A stretch of DNA of 64,000 nucleotides, taken from NCBI GenBank assembly GCA_905250115.1, contig CAJNOI010000014.1, positions 553,555 through 617,554 of the forward strand, written 5' to 3'. Shown piece by piece: positions 45,876 through 59,000 of the stretch. Source of the stretch: Adineta steineri (lineage: Eukaryota; Rotifera; Eurotatoria; Adinetida; Adinetidae). Under the pieces are notes generated by a model, which ran no database searches, was not told where the DNA came from, and worked only from the letters and a program-made list of their open reading frames with translations. Every line of letters begins with the position of its first letter. The first letter of the stretch is position 1. The translations under genes were made by a program, and so were the position numbers.

Positions 45876-48800
45876 ATGAGTAGTCACTTAATCGATAACG
45901 ATTTACAGAAACCGGATATTTATAACAAATATTCGCCATTCTATGAATCCATCAAACAGCAAGCTATTACATTGTTTAATGAAATTCGAGAAAATTTATC
46001 ACATACTATTCAACTTGGAGAATTAGAACCTGGCTTTTCAATATGGTCAAATAAACTAAAACAATTCATTTCACACTATGGTTTTCATTTTACTAAAGTC
46101 GATCATCTCAAACTTATCGATTATTATCTATCTATCCTTTCCATTACGGATTTGAATTATGTACATGTGAAAATATGTGTTGATATGCTCACTGAGCTTT
46201 TACGGTTTGTATTTAATTACTTGCTTCGTTCAATTCAAAGATAGTAATATACAATTTTATAGAAATGCTCGTCTAATCACACGAGATGATCTGACCATTG
46301 ATTGGCGGATATTATATGATTGGATGCAATGTATTCGTAACAATCGTGATAAAATTTATGGATTAGTTGTTTTGCCCGAGTTCGTATAATTTTTTTCAAT
46401 CGAAGAACAGAACGAAATTCTTGTTGTTTCTATAGACGTATTGATCAATCGTTGTCTATCTGTGTAACTTTTTGTTCTTCATACTTCTCAGTAATGTCTA
46501 CTCAGGAAATTTTGGATGAATTGCGCCCAAAAATGTGTCCCACTGACTGGAATTTTGGTGATATCATTGAAATGTTCAAACTTTTCTTACCAGTCAAATT
46601 GCCTCCGGATTTACACAATCAAGGATTCAAGTTTGTTTATTTTCTTTCTCTTTCTTCCCTTATTTATCATGTACTTGTCTTCAGATTATGGCTCTCGGAG
46701 TTTTTCTCTATATGGGAAAGTATATACAATCAAGCAGCGTGTGAAAATGTTAGCTTTCTTATTCACTGTGTTTCTTATTATCAATAATAATTTGATTTAG
46801 TATCTAGTCGGTCTATTTTCATCTGTGGCATGGAACAATATTGGCTATATTGATTGGGAACCTTGGCTACCGAAAGTAACAAGATGTTTTTAACTTTCTA
46901 ATATTAAAATGCTCTTCGGTTAGATCTTCACACGTATACTTAGAGGTTTCTCAGTTCCGATCGGTAAAATGCAAATGCCTTCACTACAAGATAATTATAG
47001 TGTGTCGGATTTAACAAAATGGATTGTTTCAATGATGGGCAATGGAAGTTCATGTCTTCAATACGTGCAAGATCTATTTATTACTATCAAAAGCTTCTAT
47101 CATCCATCCAATACGGGTGGATTTCAACAGGATCTTGTTAAATTTGTCTCAAAGCTCGCTGAATATTTTGTTACTCGAGTTTATTTGTAAGTATGAATAT
47201 AAAATGTTTCGCATGTGTTGGTCTATAAACAAAATTTTAGAGAACATACCACTCGTCCGATTTGGTACTTCGCACCATTAGAGTCATATCGACTCACTGG
47301 ACAAAACATTACCGACTTTGTCAATTGTGTTAAAGAATATGCATTCATCTCCATTTTTAACAAGGACCATACTGAAGAAGCAGCTAATGCTTGCCATTAT
47401 CTTTCGATCCTTCGACCAGAATTGATTGTACCACCAATTGTCGAAAAGTTTGATATTACTACTTGATTTTCTTATTAACTCATTGATTCTTGATTCGTTT
47501 TGTAGGCACTTCTTATCTATTGATAGCATGACTGAACCACATCGTTTTACATCAATCATGACTTGTTTAACACATATTGCTCGTCAAATAGTCCAACAAA
47601 CACCTTCTTATTCTCAAGGGCAAACTTATGTACTACCATTGCTCATGTCCGTGTTACCTGGTATTGATTTAAATGATTTCGAAAAAGCATCAGTTACATT
47701 AGACTTTCTTGAAACTATGCTTATGCTTATTACATGTGTTGATTGTTCATCTGCTGTGAATACTCGAAATGATCTAACAGAAGTAAGAGATTTAACGTCC
47801 AGTTTCACACGAAATAATTCATTCTTTTTGTTATCATAGATTGAAAAAGAAGTATGTTTATCAACAATACAATTCGAAGATTTCATTATTGAATTTCTTA
47901 ATCGAATATTTCAAATGATTGATCTATTATCAACAGATATATCCGATGCTGTCACGACTGATACAGATTTCGACTTAAATGATCTTGTTATCGAATTGAA
48001 ATTGGCATCGATCATGTTCCATATTATTCAAAATTGTAGTAATAAAATCTTTCAAGTAAGTATTTACATCTATCTCATAACATGCTAATCAAAGATCGAA
48101 TATTTAGATAATTCGAGAAAAATTGGTCAATTTTATTGCTAATGCATGTCTATCGTCTAAAGCACGAGGTATCATCTGTAGTCTTATTCAAGCACTTGTC
48201 AAGGGTAATCCAGTTGAAACACTGAAGTATCTCTTACCTAAAACATGTGAATCTATCGACAAAATAATACAAAATTCTGGATCAAGTATATTATTAACTG
48301 ATCATGAAGGCGATGTGGAACTTACTTGGTATTTGTTTCTCTTTGCGGAACTTCTCAATGCTCGTGGTGATACTTTACTTATCTATAAAAAAATGATTAT
48401 GTCGGTCTTTCAACAATGTATTCATATTATTAACAAAGATTCATATCTAGCTATTTCTAATGCTACTCGTAATTTATTGAAATCACTTTCTCAAACATAT
48501 CCAATTGATTATCGACTGACTATGGAAAATATCGAAGAACCCTTTGTCGACTTTTTACCAATTCGAGTTAGTTCTTCTTCTCACTTCAAATATTGTCTAT
48601 ATAAGGATTATTTATTTAGGCATGGGGACAATATGTAAATGCTAATAAACTTGAAGTTCAATTTCATATTCCAAATGTCGATGAAATTGATTTTGCTTGT
48701 GAATTTGTCGATACATTTATCTATTCTGAATTAACTTTGTTGAATGAAAATAACTTTCAAATGTCGAATACTGAACGATTAAGATCGCTCACTATTATTA

Positions 48801-51800
48801 AATCCATCGCCAATGGATGCTTTCGCATGGTACCAAGAATTGAAAGTAAACAAGTGAACGATCTGTAAGTGAATATTAAATATAACAATCGGTTAGATAT
48901 AATTGAAAAAATCTTCTAGTATACCATCAGTTGTTCCTTATGATTCAAAATACCAGATTCAATTTTCAATTTATTCCAAAGAACCGAGTATGATAAATAG
49001 TTTCACGTAATTTATCAACTTCATTTTTAATTTTAGAATTCAAAGAAAACTTACGAATGCGTCTTCTCTCTGATATTGGAAAACTACTGGGTAGGTTTTT
49101 TATTATAGGAATAAAATTAAAGAGATTTTCTTTTTCTTCTCCTATAGATGTGCTTATAGAAAATCATTCGGATGATGTTTCATCGATAACAGAAGCTCTA
49201 GAAGTAAAAAGAAATTATATCGATGGTTCTTTTTCATATCTGTATATATTTTAATTCGTAGTTGTATTCATCGACATCTATTTATTATGGTCTGCATAAA
49301 GATGATGTTGAATGTTTGCTCGATGATTTTACTTCTCAGGAAAAATTATTAAAGAATAAATTGTGTGGCGAAGGACAGAATATTCGTTTTTTAATGATTC
49401 AAAGAATGGAACTGAGAATTCAAGTAATCGAAAAATATTGAAATACAATAAATATGTCTATGATTTTAGGAGCTTGAACTAAGCAATTCTGGAGTATTGA
49501 ATGACATCGACAAGCAGGTCATACTCAAATTATTTGAATTATCGATAAATCGATACAGTGAAGTAAGTAGAAATATTTTTTTTATTGAAGATTTTAATTT
49601 AAGTAAAACTCAGGTACGGTATCAAGCACAAAAAGAATTGTTTGATATTCTTAATTGTTACCATTTTTCATTTCAATTAATTGTGGATCGTATTGTTGAG
49701 CTACTTAATATGTCCAATGAAGTCGATCATTATCAAATCAAAGTTGATCATTTCTCATTCTCATTTTCGTTTCAATTCATTTATATGTCATCTAGGGTTG
49801 TCTGCATATTCTTTTGGGTAATGATTCTTTTTTCTTACCCACAGAATATTCATGGGCGATGAAGGAAAAATTGTGGCCATGGATTGTACGTATAACTCAC
49901 GAAAATCAAATTAGCACACGAAACTTGATTGAAGACATTACTGACAAAATTAACGAAAAATTCGTTACCGAAGTAATCATTCAAAGTACCAATGAGATAT
50001 CAAAACGTGCGGCAGCTGCTCTATGGCGCACTTTAGATACTAACGAAATGAAACTATATAATCAAACTAATATTCAATCCTACAATAGTCTAATGGAAAC
50101 ACTTAGTTCATTACTTAACGAAGACATATTGTAAGTTTGGTTTTTTTGATATCTTATCATTATTTTTGTGAATATTCAGAACATGGGGACAGCAAAAAAT
50201 AGCAATATCATTATTACGCCTTCTTCTTCAAAAGCATGTGTCAATTCCATCGTTATGTGTTAAAACATTTGTTGATTTTCTCGTTCATGATAATATTGAA
50301 TTGCGAGAGGTTCGTTAAGAAGTTCTGATGGATATGGGAGATGAGATCTTTTTGTTTAATTCTTCTAGTGTGCCACAAAAGCTATTGCAGCGCTCTGTCG
50401 TTTACAAAAGCCACCTGGAATCTATGTAGAAAAAATTCTGGACATTACTGATGATCATTGTCATCCGGGTGATCGTGAGGATAATCTATGGATAACAATT
50501 AATGATTATAAACCACCTGAAAAACAGATCGAATTGGAACAAACATGCTTTTTAGATAAATCATACCATGGATATTATTGTTGGCCAAAGATAATCAAAT
50601 ATTCGATGAATAAACGAGAACGTTACACGCAAAATAATATGCCAGAACAAGTGGCTATTCTATATGATCATTTTATTGACAAGAATTTTATAATACAAGT
50701 TATACAATTGATGATTTTTGATGATGAAGAAGATGATGTGACAGAATTCAATAAAACTCGATTTTTTATGTTCAAGGTAGATAGAAAGAATAAAGATTTT
50801 CTCTTTGAATATGTTGTCGACTAGGGCCTTTTTGACAATTTTGGTCTTGCATTCCTGGATAACTTTATGGAACAATTGTACGTACTCATTCATGAAAAGA
50901 CAACAGAAAAACAAGAAAGAAGTAATCGAGTAGCAGCTGAAATAGTAGCTGGTATTATTGCTGGTTCAAAATATTGGACATTAGAAATGGTGAGCCAAAT
51001 ATATATTCATTGTGACTGATGATAATCAATATATTTAATTTAGCTTAATGAACTCTGGGAAAAACTCACACCATTGCTCACAGAAGTTTGTATGAGTTTG
51101 AGTTCTGAAACACTCTCCTACTGGAACATGTGCTTCATGTGTAGTATGGTTAGTTATGTTTATTATTTTCCCCCTGACAACAAAAAGAACTTTTCTTTTT
51201 CAAAAGGAAAATCAAGATCCTCGTCGAATGTATCGATTGATTCACTTTGTTCGTACGCTGATTGATCCTAAAATAGTGTCGAATATATTCAATGAGACAG
51301 CACGATGGTCTTTAATTCAAACTTTAATTTCTTTTAAATGGCGTATTCCATCAATTTGGTGTGATATTAATGAACATGCCAAACTACTACTTGATCATCC
51401 ATCCGAAGATATACGAAAATCTATTGCCTAGTGAGTGCAAAAATTCGAAGTTAATTTATTGATATGAAATTAAATTTTGTCTTTTTTTTCATTAGTATAT
51501 TATCGGTATCGCTTAGCTTCGATGTGGAATTATTAGATGGAAAATCGACACGTCAACCAAATGTCAATCAATTTATCGATAACATATGTGAACGATTACA
51601 TCTAGCTATTGAAGTTTATGAAAAGACGCCATTGAGTAAGATGAGATTCTAGTTTATCATCTATTTTTATTGAAACAATATTTTTTTTAGTGAATGTGTT
51701 GGATGAAGGCTTTGAGATTGATCTTGAAGCGCGTAAAGCATTGAATTTTATGGAAACAGGTATGAAACGACGTAACATATATCCATTGTTTTATCTTTTC

Positions 51801-52859
51801 GATGTGATGTAGTGGTGAGAATGCACAAAGAATTCTTTTTCTGGTGTCCACAACCAGTAAAAGATGCCATCATTCGTCTTTTTCCCTATGTATGTATATA
51901 TATTAATATAAAATGGTTAAAACGAAAATATCTTTTTAGCTCTGCGAAATCGAAAGTATTGCGGCTAACGATGATAGCTTTCAAAATAATTTAACAATGA
52001 GTCGACTATGTCTCGCTATGAGTTATCTGAATGCACACTATTTGGAAGCACTTATTCAAAAATTAGCAGAAGTATGTATTCACTGGATAGATAGTTCGGA
52101 ATGTCTTTGTCTAACTGTTATAAATAGGTTTGCAGCAGTCCTAAGTGGCATGCACGTCGAGCAGCTATTGAATTTACACAAAACATGATCTTTTGTAATC
52201 TATTCAATGCTCGTCCTTATGCAAAACAAGTACATGAATTTGTACTCAAATGTTTGTTTGATGAACAATTCGAAGTGCGTACAGCTGCCTTGAAAACTTT
52301 GTCTGGTCTTTACCAATGTGGCTATCTTAAAGTGTCTGATGAAGATCTAGTAGGATGACTTTCTTTTATTAAAGTATATTTTCATGTATTTATTGTAATA
52401 GAAATATTTTCGTGAAATGAGCAAGATTAATTATTCCACAAAAGTCGATGGCAACAAGGTGATATTATCAAAAAATATTGTCAAACGACATGGCGGTTAG
52501 TATGCATATTTATAAGATCAAGTGAGGAAATTGATTCTTACTTCCTGTTTCCTGTAGGTGTTTTGGGACTATGTGCGATTGTTTTGGCAAGTCCCTATGA
52601 TATTCCTATTCATGTACCAAATGCATTAATGCTACTCTGTGAACATTCACACGATCCTGATCTGATTCAAGTATGTATCTTTGAATTAACTTTTGTGTGA
52701 ATACACGTGAATTTTTATCTTTAGAAATCAGTCAAAGAATGTTTGTTAGAGTTTCGTCGGACTCATCACGATTCGTGGCATGAACATCGAGAACAGTTCA
52801 CAGAAGATCAATTGGTAATTCTGGCTGATGTACTCATTTCGCATAATTATTATGCATAA
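45876..52859 (+). CDS. PSME4: proteasome activator complex subunit 4 (PA200/Blm10)
   Basis: All 31 exons join in phase (1,785 residues; human PSME4 has 1,843): 45876-46204, 46263-46379, 46436-46630, 46685-46748, 46801-46875, 46924-47186, 47241-47447, 47506-47782, 47840-48055, 48108-48566, 48620-48864, 48920-48987, 49037-49090, 49148-49203, 49262-49423, 49470-49562, 49614-49742, 49796-50130, 50180-50309, 50369-50776, 50825-50989, 51044-51148, 51207-51430, 51496-51635, 51691-51759, 51813-51889, 51940-52071, 52128-52349, 52402-52495, 52558-52670 and 52725-52859. Introns are about 45-65 nt. Family landmarks are [80 protein letters not shown] and the C-terminus [20 protein letters not shown] plus Ala. 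The Tyr-Tyr-Ala end inserts into the 20S core alpha ring and opens the gate. This HEAT-repeat activator works in the nucleus on acetylated histones and in DNA repair. The reading frame is intact. Confidence 0.96.
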
Positions 52860-53025
52860 AATTAGATAGATGTGCATTGATTAGCACAGTATGATTATTT
52901 AAAACAGTTACAACATTCATTTTGTTATTTTTTATATCGTAAATTCTATAAAGATGCACTTTATGTGTATAATATATCATTAAAGTTAAAGAGAAAAATG
53001 TGATAATATCTTGAGGATGGTTATG

Positions 53026-53877
53026 TTAGCTCTGATCAACATCAAATCTTTGTAGTCGATGCCTGTAGTACTCGACAACATAAAAGTTTCCTTGTCGATC
53101 CATTGATAAATCCTCAGGCCATTCGATTTCATTTTCGTGTCTTTGCTCCGTTTGACTGATAATAACATCCCATTGTGAAGTTCTTTTACACCAACGCAAT
53201 ATTCGGTGAGCTCTCGTTTCAGCCACATATATTGTACCCATGTGATCAACAACCAATCCTTTATAGCATGGAAATTGTGTTGGATCGTTCCTACTGCCAG
53301 CAACAACAATTCCTTCTTTTGAACCTTTCATCTATTTCATCACACGATTATTACGACCATCCATTTCCACCTGCTACTATTGCTCCTTCTGTCTCTCCTT
53401 GTTTCCATCGTCTCACTTCATTCTTCTTCCAATCAGAGACATAAAGATCTCCATTATTATCTATTCCCAACCCTCGACAAGAAATATTCGAAATGATTAC
53501 TTCTCCATTTGTGCCATTTTCACAAGGCCATCGCACTACGCGCATATTACCTGAATCGGAAATAAAAACATGATTTCTTCTTCTGTCAACTACCACATTT
53601 ATTGGCTTATTCAATTGATTCGTTTCACATCCACTCCCATTAAATCCACTTCCATTTCCACTAGCTATTAATTGACCACTGGTAGCACCATACTTCCATG
53701 CTATAACATGGTTATTGCCATGGTCAGCGATATAAATAGTTTGATCGTCGTCGACATATACACTGTATGGAAAATAGAGACAATCAGGTTTTGGACCTCG
53801 AGAATGACGTTTAGTCAAAGTAACACCACGTTGTTTTCATTTTGTATTATGGTCGATAATTGAGTTAAATGTCGATT
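53026..53877 (-). pseudogene. NHL-repeat propeller, decayed (tail of the first ART-NHL gene)
   Basis: Compared with the intact paralogue at 56013-56944, this copy has three lesions: a stop where the paralogue has Trp in its WKQHG block (TGA for TGG, near 53835), a deletion of roughly one half-blade with a frame change at about 53345, and a second Trp-to-stop change (TAG, in RVMK-stop-MKG) near 53330. Blade motifs remain: IYIADHGNNHVIAW, VFISDSGNMRVVRW, LYVSDWKKNEVRRWKQGE, IYVAETRAHRILRW and FYVVEYYRHRLQRF. The phase-1 acceptor at 53877/53878 matches the donor of the ART exon upstream, so the two once formed one gene. Confidence 0.8.
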
Positions 53878-53923
53878 CTAAAATAGACGACAATAAGATA
53901 TTCACTGATTAATAATCACTCAC

Positions 53924-54689
53924 TAGAAGATGGTTTCTTTGAAATTGAAGAAAACACTGGTGCATGCAGACGAGAAAAGCATGGTTGTATTTCTTGAAGT
54001 TGAATTATATGAAGACCATTACCTTGATTGAGACAATCGATCACTTTAAATTGTGTAGGAGGAAAAATAACAGTTTCATTTTCTGATGAATAATAGGAAT
54101 GATTTCCAATATCTTTCCCAAAATAACATGTAATACTAAATATCGTTCTCGGTCCTGTTGTGCCCAAAAATAATTCTGATTGTACAAAATTAATTGATGT
54201 TGTACAGGAAGAAAATCCTGACCATACAATTGTTTCACCAACTGGATATTCTTTACTTAAATCTAATTTAATTCCACGATAAACCTGTCGACGCGTAGAT
54301 GGAAGATGAGAAAGGGCAGTAAAAAATAATTTCAGATAGAGAAGCCATGGTTCGAGTTTATTCTTATCTGCTGATTTTAATGTTTCATTCAATATAACAT
54401 GAAAACTTTTATTTCCGAACTTCGAATCCATCGAATAAAGCATAATGGAAGCTGATTCATCAATTGTCAATTCATTAGCTGGTGGATTTTTACATCGCTC
54501 TTTAGCAGAATATGCATAAATATGAATACCAGATATCGAAGAAACCAGTGGTTCAAGAGCAATATCAAGAGGAACAAGAGGCATATCTTCATATCCATCA
54601 ATAGGCATAAGCTTTTCAAGTGGTTCTATATCTATGTCTGACAAACGTTGAATATATTGTGCAACATTGGCTTCATCAGTAGTGTCCAT
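53924..54689 (-). CDS. mono-ADP-ribosyltransferase domain (R-S-E type), first ART-NHL gene
   Basis: A 255-residue exon from the ATG at 54689, leaving through the donor CTTCTA|gtgagt in phase 1. The ART signature is complete: Arg in QVYRGIK (Arg138), the S-motif WSGFSSCTTS (around 160-165) and the E-x-E motif SSENETVIFPP (Glu203/Glu205). R-S-ExE is the arginine-specific arrangement. WSGFSSCT and VIDCLNQGNG lie where ecto-ARTs have their NAD-binding core. No signal peptide is seen, so a cytosolic location is likely. If the intron is spliced, translation stops 12-13 codons into the broken NHL exon; if it is retained, it ends at SSSE-stop directly. The enzyme head could still be active without its propeller (inference). 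Confidence 0.8.
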
Positions 54690-54996
54690 GAGGAATCAAG
54701 AAATCCTTTTAATTGATATACAAAAACAAAGAATGTATAAAAAACAACATTTTTCTTCATTCTAACTATAAATTTTTTAAGCGTCTATTTGATAATAATG
54801 CGTTATTCTGTTTCGGAAGTTGTTTTGAATAAGACACTCACGTGGTACATACCTTGCTTTTACGACGAAATAAAAGGTAACTGATCTCGTCTCTTTTTTT
54901 TTATTCATCTTTCTTTGTCAATAAACACAACAGACTCTTATCAACATACACACACATTTATTGCGCAACTACATGTAATGACTATGACAAATAAGA

Positions 54997-55056
54997 TGGG
55001 TGAATGTGAGTGTGAGTATATCTATCTTCTCTTGATCCACACACACCCTCGCCCTG
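54997..55056. repeat. GGGTGAATGTGAGTGTG...CACACACCCTCGCCC palindrome
   Basis: G-rich and C-rich arms face each other across about 15 nt. It is a degenerate member of the dispersed family. Confidence 0.5.
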
Positions 55057-55351
55057 AAACAGTATTGAGCTTGTATATCGTCTCGAACAATAGACGAACA
55101 ATAGCCATTAATCAGATTTCGACATTATCGAAGACCGTTTCACATTATATTCATTCTGTAAATTGTAAATTATTTCATGCTATTTTACCATTTTTATTTC
55201 TGTTTAATGAACGTGCAAATTATTTAATATGAATATAGTTTGTACATGACATTCACCTTTATCCGATCTGATAAATACTGAGCATGGTAGACATAAAAAA
55301 CAATATTGATCTTTTACAATAACAATTCTCTTCTCTTCGTGGTTGGAATGC

Positions 55352-55508
55352 TGAGGGTGGGTGTGGGTGGGTTTTGATATAGGGTATAGATGTGCGTTGG
55401 TATAGTTTTGGGTGTATTAATATCATCTTATACTCACCCACACTCACACCCATTCGCATCCACACCCATTCACACCCACACCCACACCCACCACACCCAC
55501 ACCCTCAA
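55352..55508. repeat. large inverted telomere-like repeat
   Basis: The left arm is gagggtgggtgtgggtgggt. The right arm is a long ACACCC tract with several near-perfect CCCACA units ending caccctcaaaa. The spacer is about 65 nt. It is the clearest member of the family in this window. Confidence 0.8.
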
Positions 55509-56012
55509 AATTCAAATAACAAATAGTTCATTATCATTATTATTATCAACACAATAGATCGAATTAAATAAATTAACAAATTTATTTATTTTAAAGATAA
55601 TTTTATTTCATTTCATCCTATCATTCATTTTTTTTATTCATACATATACACAACTTTAAAACACAAAAATATCATTCCATCTTACTTTTCTATCCTCTCA
55701 GATTATCTCATCTTCAATCGAATTTGAAACTCACTTCTATGTGTATCTTAATCAAATCACAAAATTTATTTTAATTATTAAAATACAATATCAAATCAAT
55801 CACAACAAAACTAACAAATAAATCAAACTTTTATTTTATTATTTTAACAAATTATATCGAAAAAGATACATTTATCAATAAATCAAACTTAATTCAATTA
55901 ATAACAAAAATTCATTTTGAATTTTTACATTTATTTAGTTTTCAATTAAAATAAATAAAAATATTTTCACAAAAAAATTTAATTATTCATTTCATCATCA
56001 ATCTCAACAAAA

Positions 56013-59000
56013 TTAATTCAAATCAATACCAAATTTTTGTATTCGATGATTCCCATAATCGACAACATAGAGATTACCTTGAACATCGAATGATAAACCT
56101 CTGGGATAATTGAACTGATTTTGTTGTTCTCCTTTTCCATTTCCGCCAACCACAATACTACCTTCGCATGATCCTTCACGCCAACGCATTATTCGATGAC
56201 TGAAATAGTCAGCCACATAAACGTTACCCGAATGATCGACAATCACTCCTTGAGGATTAGACAATTGTGTCAAACTATTCTCTTGACCTTTTCCACCAGC
56301 AACAACAATACCTTCTTTGGCACCTTTCATCCATTTCATGACGCGCTTATTGTGACGATCCGATACATAAACTGAATGATCTTTGTCAACGAAGATATAA
56401 CTAGGACAATCGAGTTGATTGAGATAATTTCCTTCACCATTTCCACCTGCTACTATTGTTCCTTCTCTCTCTCCTTGTTTCCATCGTCTCACTTCATTCT
56501 TCTTCCAATCAGAGACATAAAGATTTCGATTGTTATCCATTGTCAGACGACAGCAATCAATATCAGAAATGATTGTTTCTCCAGTTTTACCATTTTGACG
56601 AGACCATTTTACCACTCGTCTGTTTCCATCATCACAAATGATAATAGAATCATTCTTTTTATCAACAATCATATCTCTCGGACGATTCAATTGATCACTT
56701 CGATTTCCTTGTCCATTTCCGCCTGCAACAACTTGACCAGTATTTGCTCCATTTTTCCATTCAACAATACGATGATTCCAACAATCAGCAATATAAATAG
56801 TTTGATGATCATCATCAATATAGATACCACGAGGACGAGCGAGTTGATTTAATTGATTGCCATATCGATTTCCTCCAGCAATAGTAATTCCATGTTGTTT
56901 CCATTTTCTGTCGATATTAATATGATTGACAAGAACTGGTTGTTCTAAAAGAAAAAAGATTTTTAAAAATATCTGAATGAAATGAGTGAATAAATGTGAA
57001 CAAAAGGGTGTACTACGTTTCGTGCCACCTTTTACGAACATTGGACAGCTTGACCGGGTGTTCGGAATCAGAATTTTTTTTGACGATTTTTCGCATTAAT
57101 TTGGAAATAAATTTTATTTTTGAAGGTTGTTACGGATGCTGGCAATTATTGTTGTACAAAAAAGATCATAACAGAAAAACTAAGATAAGCCTAGCGAACT
57201 GATTCAAAGTTCAGAATAAAATGTTTTTTGCTGTGCCTGATATAGTTTTGGAGATCGTAACGGCCAACATTGAATGTCGCCTGTGAATATAAGTTAAGAA
57301 TAACAGAAAGTTCGTGAATGAATATACCAGGAGATCATTACGAATACAATGACTATTCTGTCGATTTTTCTTATAGACTGTGATAATTTGAAGACCAGCA
57401 TATTACTTAAAATTCTCTCGACACTGCGTAAACTTTAACTCTTTCACGTACATGCTGTCGTTTTCATTTCGATCGTCTTGTGATTTCATTATAACTTTTC
57501 TGTATTGATCGTTATAGACTCTCGCACTTCGTTAATCCGATTTCCATTCAAAGTTTCTGTTTAATCTTAAAGGAGTGGTAGTAAATGCTACTCACGATCT
57601 TCGAATATATTTCATTACGGACATCCTTCTTATTAATTTCAGTTTTATCATTCTGACATCCGTGACGAAAATTTTGTATAATTATGTCGGAAGTTCGTAA
57701 CAGAAATCTGCTCCGAAAGTTCGAAATGACGAAGTGGTACGAAACGTAGTTTTCTCAAAGTATCAATAGAGTTTATGGTATTCGATATTGAATGTATCGA
57801 TAAGATTTCAATTCTAAATAATTTACTGTCATCTAAAATGACTAACGGATAAACGCAAAACAAAATTTTGTTAAAAGAATATTTCTTTCTCTTAACCAGT
57901 TTCATCTTTTTGAATTTTGAAAAATTGTTTTCGGTGATCAAAAATTGTTTTTATATAGATCATTCGTTTAAAAATCAGAGATTTTCTTTCAATAAACTTA
58001 CCGATCGAATTGTTTGTTTTATTAGTACTAACATTGATAGTTAATGAGTTTTCCTCTTTGAATGCAAGTAATTTTTGACGCCATTTCACACTCATATCAT
58101 AGTCACCTCTCTGTGATGCGAGTTTACCAAGGTCCTCATATAAACTGATATATAATGGATCATTCTGTGGAAGTTGTTTCAACGAACGAATAAAATATTC
58201 CTCAGCTAAATCAAATTTTCCCATTTCCCATAATACATTTCCTAATATTCGAAGATTCATTTCACTACTTTCGATTTGTTGTTTCATATACATGAGAACT
58301 TGTTTTAAATCATGTTCATCATCATTACATAAAGTCATTTTAATGATCCATATTTGATCATCATTACGATTAATGTAATTAAGACGAAAAATAGAACCAA
58401 TCATAAAGAGAACTTCTGATTCATCTGGAAAATAACTATGTTTACTAATATTAGCAAATGGTTTTGTAGTGACTATCGTAGGATCAGCATTTATTTCAAA
58501 TAATACTCGTTCTGAATCAATCTGTATTTTTATGTCACCTAGGAGGAAGAGAGCTGTTGTACGTTGTTTACTAGTGGAAACATTGAGTTTATAGAAATGA
58601 ACTGACCAATATTATTTTTAAGACCATCTAACTCATCGATTGACATTAGTTGACTTCGATACACTTGCAAAGGACGCTTAGATTGAGATTTTTGCAATTG
58701 TTGATGAATATCACGAATAAATGATCGAAATAAAAAAATCATATGAATATTTTGTGTACGTAAAGCTGCATTAAGAGTTTTATAAAAGAATGTTTCTCTT
58801 GTGTACCACCATAAAACTTTATTGGGTGAATAATCTTGTTGAAATTCACGAAGATTGTTTTGTTCAGTATAATTTCCTTCGTATTCATTCTTACAAAGAC
58901 TAATAAGTTCATTATTGTCTATGTCAGTTGATTTTAGTCGTAGCAGACAGTCAACGAGGACTTGGGAAAAAACAAATTGTCCATTAACTCCTGTTGTTGA

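Larger units (their letters stand above)
54690..56012. other. intergenic stretch with two GTGGG palindromes
   Basis: Separates the two ART-NHL genes. It contains palindromes at 54997-55056 and 55352-55508 and about 500 bp of AT-rich 3' flank of the second gene. Confidence 0.45.

Noticed and set aside
56376..56852. 158-codon plus-strand frame
   Set aside because: It is antisense to the NHL exon; the minus strand has clear NHL blades.
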